Source of the DNA: Plazaster borealis
Taxonomy: Eukaryota > Echinodermata > Asteroidea > Forcipulatida > Labidiasteridae
Direction of reading: 5' to 3'
DNA: 64,000 bases
Assembly (NCBI GenBank): GCA_021014325.1
Contig: JAJGQC010000433.1
Location: 29,635-93,634 of the forward strand
The notes under the pieces are model-generated. The model was given only the letters and a program-made list of their open reading frames with translations, did not search any database and was not told the origin of the DNA. A program made the translations under genes and the position numbers. Positions 22,261 through 64,000 of the stretch are shown here, piece by piece. How positions within the stretch are numbered: the first letter of the stretch is position 1; each line of letters opens with the position of its first letter.

Positions 22261-23939
22261 TTCCTACAACGTGGTAAGCAAACTTTTGCAGCTGTACTGA
22301 TGTAGGGAGGGTATATCGTAAGTGCACTGATAAAGGTTTGACAAGAAAATGTTGAAAGATTCGGGCATAATATTGTGTATTTGTACGACCTGTATAAATT
22401 TCAAATTAGTTGTTGTTAGGGAACCGATAGAAAGCAGGAATGAATTAAAGTTACTGAAATATTGTGTTATTGTCTGATATTCTTTTCAATATTATGAAGG
22501 GTTACATATTTTTGCAAAGAATTTAAATAGAATACATGTATATTTTTAAATATTTTACACAGAAAAGCTAAAATTTTATGCGCATAATTTACAAGGTAAG
22601 AGTTAACGGTAATTGTATTTTTTTTTAGCAATATTATATCCAGTATCAGAATTGATTAATGCTTTTATTTTAAAAGACCGTGCAGTCTCGCGCGATTTGA
22701 ACATTTTGAGTGCCTTGGTTCATTTGCTTTAAAGAGTGAATGATACAAAAAATCACAAACTTTAAAACCAAACGCTCGAACAGACGCGAGACTTGCATAC
22801 TATGGTTTAACTTTTTTATTTACCCAAGATCAAAACTACAAATAAACCTGAGATTGAATAGTAACTATTATCTGCTATAAATGGAGAACAAATCAACTCA
22901 AAGTCTCTGTGGGAGAAAGGTTGTTTAAAGGTGCTGTCTCGTCATGACCAAAGCATGAACTCTCACCCAGTTACAGCACGCGTGCGCTCTCTCCTCGGAT
23001 GATGCGGGGAAGGGGTCGCGCGCAGTAACTTGTTTAGATATCATAATTCCATGTACAGCAACAGGTCTGCTTTGATCATGACGATACAACCCCTTTAATC
23101 AATGTAGTCAAGGAATGAATTAATGATTGATTGATTGACCAACGAAACTCGATTTTTATTCAGTTTATTTTTATGTCGCCGTTTGCGCATATTAAATGTG
23201 ATTTGTGTTTTGGCATTTTGAAGTGGAATCCTAAACCCATCCCACAAAAGGGAACTATGATTTCATCTCACTCAAGCCAAGAGATTTAGCCATGTGTGGT
23301 GGGGGCTGGACAAGATGGCGGGGATCGCAATAAGGTTCTGTATGTTTTTGCAATTGCCAAAAGTGTTGTCAGATCATGTACGCTTGCAGCTCTTTTTATC
23401 CTATTTATATATATATACATACATATATATTTGTTTATACGAATACGCTCGGGGTCTTTTCCACCGAGAAAGTTTCAAATTGTTTTACACTGTTATCATC
23501 TTATATCATAAGGCTGTACCAGATGTTTTGCTGCCGCGCGTTTTGAAGTGAAGATCGTCAACGGTAAAACACAGCATTAGTAATAATTACAAATTTGACC
23601 TATTCATTGTGGAAGTAACCTCTGCCTAAGTTGCTTTTTGCAGGAATTTGCTTAAAACATCAGGGCCCAATTTTATAAAGCATTAAAATATGCTAAGAAA
23701 GAAAAATTGTGATTAGCAGAAACAGGGTACCAGCCAGTTTGCCATCAAGTTGACACTATGTGACTGGTGCTAAGCAGGATTTTCTGCTTAACAGCTTTAT
23801 GAAATTGGTCCTAGATTACCAGCCAAAATGTTAAGATTGTGATGATGATTATGACTGGCTAACTATTCCGATTTGCTAAGCAATAACACCATTTGATGCT
23901 GATCGAACACGCACACACTGGTATTATTGTATCGTAAAT

Positions 23940-24240
23940 AAAAGGGACACGTTGCCTTGGATTGGGCGCTTTGGGCTATACAAAGCGTTTGAAAGCGTTC
24001 GTTAAGAAATGTTTGGTTGGAAAGATGTTTTAAAAGTAGAATATAATGATCCACACAAATAAGCCTCGAAATTGTGTGGTTTTCCTTTTACTTCGTAAAA
24101 TTTCATGGTCCGCCATTTTGTAGAACCAAATTGATTTTGACTCCACGAAATGGCGGTCCGTGTTTGTTCACGAAGGAAAAAGGAAAACCACATAAATTCG
24201 AGGCATTTTTGTGTGGATCGTTATATTCTACTTTTAAAAC
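23940..24240. mobile_element. Foldback MITE, family C (copy 2)
   Basis: Arms about 24061-24090 (AAGCCTCGAAATTGTGTGGT) and 24178-24206 are inverted copies; a second inner inverted pair carries TGGCGGTCCG. Matches 19866-20090. Confidence 0.7.
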
Positions 24241-24789
24241 CCGTGTGTGCGTGGTGTGTGACGCCCCTCTTGTAGTTATAACAGATTTTCACTCCCAATG
24301 TTTTTTGACATAGTTGTCCAAGATTACTTAAGCCTTAAATTTTTCTGTTTAATTAATTTTTAATTAATTTGGTTTTTAATTAGAGACAACTAATAATTTA
24401 CAAAAATGAAAAAATCCCACAATATCTGTCAAATCCAGCCACCTCTAATTAGCGCCTTTAGTAAACAATACAATTGTATTAGCCTGATACCTTTCTAACA
24501 GCCTGTTGACCACACAATACAGCCCTGAACTCCCACGTTAGTATTATTGCAAGCATAAGCCAAAACGTTTCTTCCTTGCTCTGTGCGTATTATCATGCAG
24601 GCAGGAGTGCGCCTCCCCAAAAACGGAGACAGTTTGTCTAGCGGGGAGGGGGTGGAGGCCTTGCACAAGCTGTTGGCAAGACTTGACAAGCCAAGCCTGT
24701 GACAGAGAACAGACAGCTGAACAGATTGTTCCACTTATCAGTGGGTTAGATCCCAGATGTAGATATATACCATTAAACTAACCTTTTTC

Positions 24790-24910
24790 ATTTCAAAAGG
24801 TGGTAGCGTTTTTGAGAAATGCATTATACTATATCCAAAGCTGCTGTACTTCTTACCAAGTAAGTTTTTATTGACATTAATTTTCAGAGTCACTACCAAA
24901 CGTAAACAGA
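24790..24910. repeat. Dispersed repeat family B (copy 2, inverted)
   Basis: GTACTTCTTACCAAGTAAGT followed by TTATTGACATTAATTTTCAG is the reverse complement of part of 13130-13330. Confidence 0.6.
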
Positions 24911-25204
24911 CCCTTTAAGTACAAATTTATTTTACTTTAAAGATTTGTGTGGTTTGCAGCTTTATAAAGAGCTTCTTCAGTTGTTACTCATTTATTCAGA
25001 AGTGTGTCTCAATGAAAATGTGTACTCTATTTGCAGTGATTGGAATTAACTGATAAATTAATTGATCAGTGAAACATATTGATTCATGTGCACTGATTGG
25101 GTTCGGTTGTTTCAGCCAAAAATAAACTTTTGGCTCAATGAATGAATGCATAAATTTTGATAGCATTGTGTTAAATGATATTCATGTGAAAATAAATAGA
25201 CCCA

Positions 25205-25520
25205 AAAAGATTGCATATAAAAGGAACTGACGAACTCCACAAAATAAATGCCCCCTCTGGCGTTCAATAGTGTCTGATAAAGCGCCCTCTCTCGCGTGTA
25301 GACCGGTCCCCTGTCTTTATCCGCAAGAATAAAGACAGGGACTGGTTTTACATGTCCATTGATTGCATTGGACAAGGTGCGCAGGTTGCATGTAATGTTG
25401 TTTATACACAATGTAATTGTAGCAACTACCACGATCCTGCCAGTTGCTCAAGGCCGTTATTCACGAGCCTCGAAGTGTAACGTCAGATGTTCGGGCTACC
25501 TCGGCGTGCAACTCCTGTCT
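25205..25520. repeat. Dispersed repeat family D with hairpin (copy 1)
   Basis: Contains a hairpin (CTGTCTTTAT...AATAAAGACAG near 25311-25340) and TTATTCACGAGCCTCGAAGT. The latter part returns on the opposite strand at 54780-54960, along with the flank ACAATGTAATTGT-like text. No coding signal. Confidence 0.6.
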
Positions 25521-25876
25521 CTTATTCCGATCCTCTGACGTCAGAATGTGGCTGATGAAGGATATAAGTATAACAGGGGAGCAGTCAACCTGTCTGGGTT
25601 CCAAACTCCCGGCACTTCTTTCCCGTTACATGAAAAAAAGGAAGATCTTTTCTCAACAAAGATTTTTTTCTCAACGAAAATTATTAATAAGCATAATTGA
25701 ATAAATAAATAAATGAAACATCGGTCAATGCAAAATTATCACTCACTGCTCGTAAACCGTACGATTTACGTCATGGAATTTATCACAACATTGATGCTCA
25801 TTAACAGCACAAGGTGAAAGGTCACTCCTGGAAAAATTTAGCTTTATGAACCAAAGTTATTTCTAATTGAAAATAA

Positions 25877-25999
25877 GGCTGTGTCCGAAATGCCAGATAC
25901 GGCTACGGCTGATTTCCCACGTTGAAGTATAGGACGTCCTTAGCAACACCCTTAGCTACAGTCGTAGCCGTAGCCGTAGCCGCCAAGTCGGATACGGCC
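25877..25999. mobile_element. Short foldback element with GGCTGTGTCCGA ends
   Basis: Left end GGCTGTGTCCGA and right end TCGGATACGGCC are near-perfect inverts; inside are repeats of GCCGTAGCCGTAGCC paired with GATACGGCTACGGCT. Confidence 0.7.
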
Positions 26000-27524
26000 T
26001 TCCTATACTGTTGAATCATGAAGCTAGCTACCTCCATGGTTGAATAGTTCCTTTATGTAACAATAGTAAGTTTAATAGAAAGGGACTTCCCCTACAAAAA
26101 TGTATATTTTAGTTCACGGTCAACTTTGATTGCATAGAAACCCTGCAAATTAAATCTATATCACAAGCATTCTCTTCAATAATAATATTTTGGATTACTC
26201 TGAAACACTGGAAATAAAAACCATTGTTTGTTTAAGCATTGGCTATTAAGCTAGTAGTGTGGACAATCCTATACACAAGAAAAAATAGAGAAGTAAAATA
26301 GATAACGTGGAAACGATGCTCGTTTTTGATACTATCAGAAACGAACCGCACGGAATGGTCTGGACTTCTTTTAGAAAACAGAATCAAAACCAGTTATTTT
26401 AAGCTATAAGCTAACGACTTTGGCAGATGTAGTTATGGTAAAGAGGCATAAGGAAGTTGTGTACAACGTTCAATGGTACAGAAAATGGAGACTACATCTA
26501 GTATGAACTCATGTATTATACCTTCAGTGAATGAGCTATACAAATTGCCATTCAGTTTAGGCAGTCAATTGTACTCGACAAATCTGCATCTAGACATACA
26601 ACTACCTTTTACCTTTGCAGATTGGGTGTTCGTTGTATATAATCTCGTAGGTTCCATTGCACGGTCATTACTACACTAGAGTAGCACACAGTTTCAACAG
26701 AGTCTTCATTCTGGTTTTGAAGGAAATGGTTTGGATTTATGTATTTCCGTGTAACAAAATGACGAGTACATTTTGAAGAGTGACTATCATCATTAAATCC
26801 CCATCTGCAGTCGATTCTCGTTATTTGTCTCTCTGCATTTCCATCTCAAATCTGGTAAGTAAAAGATTAGTTTAAGTACAATTCTGAGCAGGAAATGAAA
26901 CTTGTGGTTTACTTTTTGGTAAATTGAAATTAAGAATTTTGTGTGAAGAAAATATTGTAAGTTGAGAAGCCTTATTACAGTTTACTTCATGCGGGATTCT
27001 TGAATTTATTGTGATATTATGTTTTGTTTTGTGAAAACATTGCGTGTGAGAACCTCATGATGTTATTGTAGGAAAGCCCAATAATGAAAAGTTTATTTAA
27101 TATCCCTATTTCCAGGAAGTATTTCCAATTGTATGCTCATGTTTCATATTAGTTGCCAGTTTGGCGTTTTGGTAAGAATAGTTTGACTGGCGATGGATGC
27201 TGGACGAGGGAAGAGGGAGGCACCGCCCCCCTCCCCGATCACACACACAATGTTTCAGTCATGAAGCCCCTTCTCAGGCATCTGAAAGCACCAATTCTAT
27301 GCAACAAGGATATGTTTTCTTTCTTTTATTATTTTCTTGCAACTTCGATGGCCAATTGAGCCAAACTTTTCACAAGTTTGTTACTTTGTGCACATGTGAG
27401 GATACACCAAGTGATGATACTGGTCTTTCACAATTACCAATAAAGTTTACCCCACCTTTAACATAAAATAATGGTCAAATAATTGAATTGTGGGTTTGTG
27501 ATAAGTTGATTGTACCTCACAGTG

Positions 27525-27625
27525 GAGTGTCATGGCCGAGCGGTCGAGTGCTCTAGACGCAAGTTCCGTTGTTGTCAGAGTGTGGGTTTGATTCCCGGTC
27601 ACGGCACTTGTGTCCCTGATGAAAA
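27525..27625 (+). repeat. tRNA-derived SINE head
   Basis: Box A TGGCCGAGCGG (27533-27543) and box B GGTTTGATTCC (27585-27595), followed by GGCACTTGTGTCCCTGATG. Same family as 4741 and 51212; the body is truncated soon after. Confidence 0.7.
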
Positions 27626-28766
27626 TCCTTAATTAAGATATTGCAAAACTCAACAAATAAAAGTCTTTAACATTTGATTGGTTCGGATAATTTTATGCTT
27701 CGTAGCAAAGAATATTGATGTATGTGCCTTCTGAAAAAATATCCTTTAAAATCAATATTCATTTCTATACCACTCATAGCTACAGTGTGAGTCAAACAAA
27801 ATTGTGGTTTAAACTATTCAATAGTTAAGTTACACCTTTGTGTTATTGAATCTAGTTGATATAACTCACAAGTTCACAGGTGCTTTGTTCTTAATGTTTA
27901 CAAGCGCTGGTTAAACTGAATGGGACTTCCCCCTTACAATGCCATAGCCAGAAGCAACCCAAGTACACTGTGAAGATTGAGCTATACTGAAACCCGTTCG
28001 AGTTTTCAATGGATGTTCCTATCATTCAAGGTTCCAACTCGACCTACGTACGAGGCTATGGAAACCGCTATGTAAAGGAGTACTCGTCATAGTTAAACTA
28101 CTGATGACGAAGCTGTGTAAAATAAATATAGAAATTGCAGTAGAATTATTGTTGATACTGAAATTATTACAAACGTTGGTGAAAATGAAAAATGATATGT
28201 TAAGATATTTCCTTGTGCACTTGTTTTTATTAATACAACAACAATTTTGCAGTCATTCTGAAACAAACACATTTCCAAAACAAACCAAGTTCATTATTTT
28301 CGTGTTTCAGTTAGTCTCTTTTTGTAATCGAAAGACAATCATGAAAGTATAAAGTTGTTTTCATATGTCAAGGCTATTGGCTAAGAATACCGGATACACA
28401 GGAGGAAGTTTCAGGGGAAATAATATTCAAAGGTAAAAAAGGTACAATGAATGCCGGCCGTCGTTCCCTACATTTTATGGGTTTTTAGTCTTATTCAATT
28501 TATGCGTTGAGGCCTGTTTGAGGTTTTGCTCAATAACAAAGGAGTACAGCTTCGTACCACATAACTATGAATACATCTGAATAGATCCATGTACAGACTA
28601 ACAACAATACTGAAAGATTTGTTGTCGTCAACAGTCAAACTGAATTATAGCTCACTGGAGGATTTCTCTCGATTTATATTACAGCATTAAACTGTTCCAA
28701 CTGATATCTCAACAGTTTGTACACAACTGTAGTTCCACAATGCTGAAGATTTAACGTAAAGTCATC

Positions 28767-59086
<30,320 letters not shown>

Positions 59087-59104
<18 letters not shown>

Positions 59105-60705
59105 TCGATAGATTTGATATAAATCGACACTAACTAATGCTTGGTGGTTACCGGTAGTCGATAGATTTGATATAAATCGACACTAACTAATGCTTGGTGG
59201 TTACCGGTAGTCGATAGATTTGATATAAATCGACATTAACTAATGCTTGGTGGTTACCGGTAGTCGATAGATTTGATATAAATCGATATTAACTAATACT
59301 TCGGGTTACCGGTAGTCGATAGATTTGATATAAATCGACATTAACTAATGCTTGGTGGTTACCGGTAGTCAATATATTTGATATAAATCGATATTAACTA
59401 ATGCTTGGTGGTTACCGGTAGTCGATAGATTTGATATAAATCGACACTAACTAATGCTTGGTGGTTATCAGTAGTCGATAGATTTGATATAAATCGACAC
59501 TATCTAATGCTTGGTGGTTACCGGTAGTCGATAGATTTGATATAAATCGAAACTATCTAATGCTTGGTGGTTACCGGTAGTCAATAAATTTGATGTAAAT
59601 CGACGTTAACTATGCCTGGTGGTTACCGGTAGTCGATAGATTTGATATAAATCGACATTAACTAATGCTTGGTGGTTACCGGTAGTCAATATATTTGATA
59701 TAAATCGATATTAACTAATGCTTCGTGGTTACCGGTAGTCAATATATTTGATATAAATCGACACTAACTAATGCTTGGTGGTTATCAGTAGTCGATAGAT
59801 TTGATATAAATCGAAACTATCTAATGCTTGGTGGTTACCGGTAGTCAATAAATTTGATGTAAATCGACGTTAACTATGCCTGGTGGTTACCGGTAGTCGA
59901 TAGATTTGATATAAATCGACATTAACTAATGCTTGGTGGTTACCGGTAGTCAATATATTTGATATAAATCGATATTAACTAATGCTTGGTGGTTACCGGT
60001 AGTCGATAGATTTGATATAAATCGACATTAACTAATGCTTGGTGGTTACCGGTAGTCGATAGATTTGATATAAATCGATATTAACTAATGCTTGGTGGTT
60101 ACCGGTAGTCGATAGATTTGATATAAATCGACATTAACTAATGCTTGGTGGTTACCGGTAGTCGATAGATTTGATATAAATCGACATTAACTAATGCTTG
60201 GTGGTTACCGGTAGTCGATAGATTTGATATAAATCGACATTAACTAATGCTTGGTGGTTACCGGTAGTCGATAGATTTGATATAAATCGACATTAACTAA
60301 TGCTTGGTGGTTACCGGTAGTCGATAGATTTGATATAAATCGACACTAACTAATGCTTGGTGGTTATCAGTAGTCGATAGATTTGATATAAATCGAAACT
60401 ATCTAATGCTTGGTGGTTACCGGTAGTCAATAAATTTGATGTAAATCGACGTTAACTATGCCTGGTGGTTACCGGTAGTCGATAGATTTGATATAAATCG
60501 ACATTAACTAATGCTTGGTGGTTACCGGTAGTCAATAAATTTGATGTAAATCGACATTAACTAATGCTTGGTGGTTACCGGTAGTCAATAAATTTGATGT
60601 AAATCGACGTTAACTAATGCTTGGTGGTTACCGGTAGTCAACAGAATTGATGTAAACGGACATTAACTAGATGCCTGGCGGTTATCAGTAGTCAATATAT
60701 TTGAT
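59087..60705 (+). repeat. 53-bp minisatellite seeded by the gene 2 stop region
   Basis: About thirty copies of a 53-base unit (GCTTGGTGGTTACCGGTAGT, then TCGATAGATTTGATATAAAT, CGACACTAACTAAT). Unit 1 overlaps the last codons and stop. Variants with CAATAAATTTGATGT, TATCAGTAG and GACGTTAACTATGCC recur in blocks (about 59459, 59776, 60353), a higher-order repeat. Each unit carries TAG, and 53 is not a multiple of 3, so it is non-coding, probably 3' UTR. GATTTGATATAAATC in the unit can fold back. Confidence 0.93.
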
Positions 60706-61757
60706 GTAGTGTTTTAACAACAACGCATAAAGTATTCACGGTATTCGTTAATTATGCAGCTCTATTCGGGATGAGGGGCTTAATAGTTTATTGTGGCTAA
60801 AAAAGAAAAGGCCTAATTGAAACATTTAGGTAACTTTGAAAATATTCTTGAAACGTAATCGCTATAATTTGCTTTAGTACCCCTTTTGAGCAGATGACAT
60901 TCGTAACAAGTACTCAAATTAAAATTATTTTGCAGTGATTTTATTATACAATCCCTATAGTATTCTTTTTTTTTAACGAGCTTGTATAATTTCAAACATA
61001 TTTGATTTTGCATAAAAGATCCTTTTTAAAAATCCGAGTATGCAGATATTTTTACACTTATTTGCTATACTTGATAAAAAATAATTTGTTTAAGCTGATG
61101 ACATTATTCAAATGACTGCATTGTACTCATATTTCAAATTGGCTAAGTTTTAATCTCATATTCGGATTCACGAAGCATAATTCCTTGAGACAGTGTTAGG
61201 AAGAAAATTTTCTTTACTCAGACTTATCAGGCGGAGAGAACGTAACCAGCAATATTATAAATGTCGGACTCTGTTATAAATTGCATATTATAACTCTTTT
61301 TAAGTAGTCCGACGAAGATTCTTTAATTTGGTATAGATTCATTGTTTAGACATACACCACCTGTGTGAAGGAGTGTTAAAATTCTTCTTATCACTCCAAG
61401 TAACAAACCCTTGTTTACACCACTGGGCAGAGTCGCTGTTCCCACGGTCTCTCCTGACCACAGCACATATTTGCCATGTCCGGAATTGCCTCGGGACATT
61501 ATGCTGTAGGGCTCTGTTGCATAAACTTTCACAAGCTCAGTAGTCCCATTGTCTTGGGGAATACTTTGCCCAAATTTGGTTGTCTTTTGTTGACCACATG
61601 GTTCTTAAGAATTTTAGGCCACTTATTCCTTTCTGATTGGTCAAGCCCAATCAGGACATCATTGTTTTAATAATTGTGGCCAATCATAGTCTAACTTTCC
61701 TGTCCGAGTGCGTGGCCGGCAGGGTATACCCTACCCTGTTTTTGCCCTGGATCCTCA

Positions 61758-61905
61758 GAGCGAAAAACGGCCTCGATGCAAGAAGGACTTCTCGAAAGTG
61801 CTAAAGAGTTTTGCACTTTGCGTAGCTGTATAGGAACAATGTTGCTTCCTAAGTAGTTCCTAAATCTGTTCTTGCATCCCTTTACCTCGTGCTCTGTCGA
61901 TACAG
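61758..61905. repeat. 148-bp direct repeat, copy 1
   Basis: Begins GAGCGAAAAACGGCCTCGAT and ends CTCTGTCGATACAG. Followed at once by GTAAGC, a good donor. Confidence 0.85.
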
Positions 61906-62800
61906 GTAAGCTTCGTTTAATTTTTACTTTCCTATGTATAAGATTACCCCTTGTGCATTGACTTTTGAATAATTGTTCAACAAGGTGGTTGAAGTCAAAC
62001 TCAAGATGGATGGCACAGTCCAATATGAGTTTTAGACAGCCCACATGTAGGTTGTTCGAACAATGCTGTTAACCGTGTATTAAGATGTACAAATTCACTG
62101 AGTATTTTATTGTGTAACCCTTTTTTTTATTGTTAACCATGTGTACGGAAAAAGCTTTAGGAGTTCCGTCTATTTTACCGCTATATTCCTCTTAATTTGT
62201 ATGGCTTGTCTATGATTTAGTTGCATTTGCATTTATTGTTAGTAGCAGTTTGAATTTTCACTCATGCTATTGTTGCCGTTCGAGACGTTTTACCGTTCGG
62301 TAGAATCCATTTGGTTTATTGAAACACCTGTTATAGTATAATATGATTTGATAAGAGTTTCGCATCTGATTAATATACGATTGAGCCATTTCTAATGAAG
62401 AGTTAGGATATGCCTCGTTGTTGGTATTTTCTTACATTTACGCTAAGCAATACGTAACTATAGTCGTGCTGGTCAAGCCTTGTCCTTAGATAAACCCCTT
62501 TTTCACACTTGAAGAGATCGAGCACATTCCTTTCCATTTAAGTAGACTATACGACTGTTTGCTGTTAAGCACGTAAACAGTCGTGACCTTTGATCCGGAT
62601 TGACCACTAATGTGTACACATGCACGCACATTTCTTATCTAAGCTAGTATTTTCCTTGTGATTAAGTTTCACGAGAGCAATCACAAGTCATTGAGCGAGT
62701 GTTACTGTATTTTATAGTTTGTTATGTATGTTCCTTATATTGTTTTACAAGTCACGTCATAGTTGAGTTTATAGTCTTTGATAAGTAATGATCATTAAGA

Positions 62801-62949
62801 GAGCGAAAAACGGCCTCGATGCAAGAAGGACTTCTCGAAAGTGCTAAAGAGTTTTGCACTTTGCGTAGCTGTATAGGAACAATGTTGCTTCCCTAAGTAG
62901 TTCCTAAATCTGTTCTTGCATCCCTTTACCTCGTGCTCTGTCGATACAG
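62801..62949. repeat. 149-bp direct repeat, copy 2
   Basis: Matches 61758-61905 apart from one extra C (CTTCCCTAAG for CTTCCTAAG). Here the sequence continues AACACTTAGTCC instead of a donor. Confidence 0.85.
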
Positions 62950-64000
62950 AACACTTAGTCCACAGGTCTCGCTTGGGAAGTTGGCCCGGTTCAACTTTCC
63001 ACCTTGCCCCGCTCTCACCCCTTTTTCTGGATTGATCTGTTTCCTGGACTGGTTGTTCGTCGTGAGGACTTGGAGCCCATCTGTGTCATCAGAAGACCCC
63101 GTCCATCCAAGCCACAGAAGCATTGAAACCAGCTAAGACTTATATTAATTTCACTGTATAAATACTTTTGTTTCTATGATCTTTTGATTATTCATCTTAG
63201 TGAAGAGAGGTTTTTTTTATTGAACTTCGATGTCGAATTGCTTAATTGTATTTCTAACATGTTCCTTTCTTTGATGATATGTAACCACTGAGTAATCGCT
63301 AAGTTCTGAGTACCAGATTGTTCGTTGCATTTTCTTGTTGAAGTTTATACACTCCTACAACTCAGCGGGTTAACTGCATTTTATTGTGTTGATGCTTGAC
63401 TTGTATTTTGACTGAGTCACCGAAACATTTTTGATATTTGCGAATTCTATATTTTTTTGGAGAATTGCATCGCAGCACATTGATTTGACTTTAACCACTG
63501 AGGTGTTGGGATCCTTGAAATTGTGATAATATATTTTATTCATAAAAATACATGCCATTGGTGATAGAGATTTGATGGTATTTATAATAATAATCACCGT
63601 CGAGTGACAAGAGAATCAAAATTTGCTGTCCGTTGTGTTTCTTACCGAGCAAGTTTCCATAACTACGAACTGGATCGCAGGCTCTAAGTTAAATAGAGGT
63701 AACAACCTGTGACAAAAAATTGGAGGCACCACCCGGAGCTTGCTCAATCCAATTATATTTCCCTCTCGTTGTTCTTATACCGTTCCTTTTTTGTGTGCGA
63801 ATTTACACTTTTGATGTCTTGAGGGAAGTTCTAAAAACATTTAATGGAAGCATTTTTATTTTGATTCTCCTTTTCACTTCGTTCCATTATTATTGATGCC
63901 ATAATTTTGCTAACACCTTTCGATATTGTTGCTTGTTGTAATTTAACCAAAGTATTCTTTCCCACAACTGTTAACAACATAACTTGTTGTTTTTCTGTTG

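Larger units (their letters stand above)
21426..28766. other. Intergenic region between the phosphatase and kinase genes
   Basis: 7.3 kb holding the 3' flank of gene 1 and the 5' flank of gene 2. I see no convincing coding sequence. Repeats within it are listed separately. A possible 5' non-coding exon of gene 2 ends at about 26852 (CTCAAATCTG then GTAAGTAAAA), but nothing confirms it. No clear TATA box or polyadenylation signal could be assigned. Confidence 0.6.
60706..64000. other. 3' flank without recognised gene
   Basis: AT-rich. No convincing exon on either strand. Apart from the direct repeat at 61758/62801 nothing can be named. Minus-strand open frames at 61323-61532 and 61691-62044 match no family I recognise. 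Confidence 0.6.

Noticed and set aside
23294..23551. Overlapping open frames in the intergenic region
   Set aside because: Two frames overlap across an (AT)n stretch and neither resembles a protein.
26800..26860. 5' non-coding exon of gene 2
   Set aside because: Only a good donor (GTAAGT) after CTCAAATCTG supports it; without transcript data it is not called.
61691..62044. Minus-strand open frame of 117 codons
   Set aside because: Overlaps the 148-bp direct repeat and shows no known motif; kept only as a note.
61758..62949. LTR retrotransposon flanked by 148-bp LTRs
   Set aside because: The repeats do not begin TG and end CA, no primer site or coding region lies between them, and no target duplication was seen.

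Overview
This is invertebrate deuterostome DNA: AT-rich, intron-dense, with GT-AG introns of 0.1-10 kb and many tRNA-derived SINEs, foldback MITEs and CR1/L2-, Tx1/L1- and RTE-like LINE remains. An echinoderm is my best guess, based on gene content and an L2-type element carrying an NPGP motif near its N-terminus; this is inference. Exon limits were set by hand from splice sites. Intron phases agree across every junction except at four single-base breaks.

Two plus-strand receptor genes fill the window. Gene 1 (about 56-21425, 5' end outside the window, 32 exons) encodes a receptor tyrosine phosphatase: Ig, three EGF-like modules, five fibronectin III (FN3) domains, a membrane helix and two PTP domains. 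The first PTP domain (D1) looks active ([13 protein letters not shown]). The second (D2) looks catalytically weakened (HCMDGLGRS, WPC). Gene 2 (28767-59104, 31 coding exons, about 1588 residues) encodes a Tie-like receptor tyrosine kinase: signal peptide, two fucolectin/F5-8C-like domains, an unassigned cysteine-containing module, Ig, three EGF, five FN3, membrane helix and a complete kinase domain.

The main discovery is that the Ig-EGF-FN3 ectodomains of the phosphatase and the kinase are near-copies of each other, with the same exons, phases and even intron sequence and SINE insertion (56-7048 against 46946-53519). The similarity stops at the membrane. A receptor kinase and a receptor phosphatase therefore sit in tandem with almost the same extracellular face, like paired activating/inhibitory immune receptors and reminiscent of vertebrate Tie2 and VE-PTP. 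Hand-aligned exons differ more than one hand-aligned intron, mostly by amino-acid replacements, which suggests the two faces are being driven apart.

Layout: 1-7.5 kb ectodomain of gene 1; 8.4-21.4 kb its membrane and PTP exons; 21.4-28.8 kb intergenic with several MITE-like repeats and one SINE; 28.8-38.8 kb first intron of gene 2, holding a TIR-bounded tandem repeat, an AT-rich MITE and a LINE nested in another LINE; 38.8-46.6 kb lectin-like N-terminal exons; 46.9-53.5 kb duplicated ectodomain; 54.4-59.1 kb membrane and kinase exons; 59.1-60.7 kb a 53-bp minisatellite grown from the end of the coding sequence; 60.7-64 kb no recognisable gene, with a 148-bp direct repeat.

The four frame breaks (three in gene 1, one in gene 2) all behave as one-base contractions of base runs, with intact flanking domains. 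Assembly error is the simplest reading, although decay of gene 1 cannot be excluded.
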